Origin: Thermohalobaculum sp050331335
GTDB lineage: Bacteria; Pseudomonadota; Alphaproteobacteria; Rhodobacterales; Rhodobacteraceae
Length of the DNA stretch: 16,506 nucleotides
Direction: 5' to 3'
Assembly: GCA_050331335.1 (NCBI GenBank)
Contig: JBHJGY010000027.1
Coordinates: 1 to 16,506 of the forward strand
A program made the position numbers and the translations under genes. Positions 14,295 to 16,506 of the stretch are shown piece after piece (the stretch's first letter is position 1; the number at the start of each line of letters is the position of its first letter). The notes under the pieces are model-generated. The model ran no database searches. It saw only the letters and a list, made by a program, of their open reading frames with translations, and had not been told where the DNA came from.

Positions 14295-14321
14295 ATGGCA
14301 CTCACCTGAGGCGAGTGCCAA
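14295..14321 (+). promoter_or_regulatory. CIRCE operator (HrcA binding site)
   Basis: ATGGCACTC, nine nucleotides, GAGTGCCAA. The consensus is TTAGCACTC-N9-GAGTGCTAA. The inner arms GCACTC/GAGTGC are perfect. The inverted repeat extends to 8 bp (TGGCACTC/GAGTGCCA) because both arms carry the same change at the A/T position, which keeps symmetry. HrcA should repress groESL here at normal temperature. hrcA itself is not in the window. Confidence 0.92.
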
Positions 14322-14388
14322 GAGAGCCGGGGCAGGGCTCGATGCCCGCGCGCTGGCGCATCGCAAACCGAATAACGGAGCGCAATCC

Positions 14389-14691
14389 ATGAACTTCACC
14401 CCGTTGCACGACCGCGTTCTGGTCAAGCGCATCGAGTCTGACGACAAGACTGCCGGCGGTCTCATCATTCCCGACAGCGCCAAAGAGAAGCCCCAGGAGG
14501 GCGAGGTCGTTGCCGTCGGCGCCGGCGCGCGCAAGGACAGCGGCGAGTTGATCCCGATGGCCGTCAGTGCCGGCGACCGTATCCTGTTCGGCAAATGGTC
14601 CGGCACCGAGGTCAAAATCGACGGCCAGGAGCTCCTCATCATGAAGGAGTCGGACATCCTCGGCATCCTCAGCGACGGCGCCGCGGCCTGA
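14389..14691 (+). CDS. groES: Co-chaperonin GroES
   Basis: GroES is the heptameric lid of the chaperonin cage. The 100-residue product is close to the typical 95-100. It begins with the family hallmark PLHDRVLVKR (5-14). The mobile loop lies at about 16-33, with the GroEL-contacting hydrophobic triplet in GGLIIP (23-28). The glycine-rich stretch EGEVVAVGAGAR is at 37-48 and the C-terminal block ELLIMKESDILGIL at 81-94. CGGAG at 14376-14380 is the ribosome binding site, eight nucleotides before the ATG. groEL follows after 37 nt in the same transcript. Expression is likely controlled by the promoter and CIRCE just upstream. Confidence 0.98.
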   Translation: MNFTPLHDRVLVKRIESDDKTAGGLIIPDSAKEKPQEGEVVAVGAGARKDSGELIPMAVSAGDRILFGKWSGTEVKIDGQELLIMKESDILGILSDGAAA

Positions 14692-14728
14692 TCCTGCGTC
14701 CCCTGTAACCCCAACACCGGAGAGAGTC

Positions 14729-16378
<1,650 letters not shown>

Positions 16379-16417
16379 TCTGCCGTCTCTGACAAAGACA
16401 ATGATGGGACAGTGACG

Positions 16418-16443
16418 GGGCCGCTCCGGAGACGGGGCGGCCC
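16418..16443 (+). terminator. Hairpin downstream of groEL, probable terminator
   Basis: GGGCCGCTCC (16418-16427) pairs with GGGGCGGCCC (16434-16443) with one G-T wobble and a six-nucleotide loop, 40 nt after the groEL stop. The 10-bp GC-rich stem is very stable. The following bases AAATCATTC give no T-tract, so termination may need Rho or the stem may mainly protect the mRNA 3' end. The last 63 nt of the window show no gene. Confidence 0.65.
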
Positions 16444-16506
16444 AAATCATTCGAGGCGGGGCGGTCCGTCCGGGTTTCCGCCCACCCGCCCACACCCGGC
16501 CGGACC

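Overview
The window reads as chromosomal DNA from an alphaproteobacterium, most likely of the Rhodobacteraceae. This is inferred from the very high GC content, the order mreB-mreC-mreD-mrdA-rodA, a groESL operon under a CIRCE operator, DUF2125 and DUF3429 proteins, and a VPLPA-type C-terminal sorting tail. I ran no database search, so all names rest on motifs and family knowledge.

Layout. Positions 1-380 (+) hold the 3' end of a secreted protein with a VPLPA-CTERM tail. Positions 488-6157 (-) hold the rod-shape / elongasome operon, transcribed mreB, mreC, mreD, mrdA (PBP2), rodA, with junctions between -4 and +10 nt. A promoter candidate sits in the 333-nt gap upstream of mreB. Positions 6491-8565 (-) hold leuA and, in a 4-nt stop/start overlap, a YkgJ-type cysteine-cluster protein. 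Upstream of leuA there is a possible leader peptide and hairpin. Divergent from leuA, 8831-9856 (+) encodes an Ldh2/malate-L-lactate dehydrogenase family oxidoreductase, followed by a small two-repeat DUF1508 protein (9995-10303, +).

Next come two minus-strand genes: a DUF2125 protein (10342-11922) and a DCC-family (DUF393) thiol-disulfide protein (12019-12417). A small DUF3429 membrane protein (12505-12987, +) is divergent from the DCC gene. It converges with a secreted TraB/GumN-family protein (13107-14159, -). The window ends with groES-groEL (14389-16378, +), preceded by a heat-shock-like promoter and CIRCE, and followed by a GC-rich hairpin.

How the genes work together. MreB/C/D, PBP2 and RodA form the lateral-wall synthesis machine. 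LeuA commits 2-ketoisovalerate to leucine. GroES/GroEL form the chaperonin. The remaining genes are conserved but poorly characterised families. I see no mobile element, CRISPR array, tRNA, rRNA or defence island. The window is mostly ordinary core genome, and I do not see a convincing undescribed system. The most interesting items are the putative leuA leader, the leuA-ykgJ coupling, the duplicated DUF1508 protein with a TTG start, and several small repeats in non-coding DNA.
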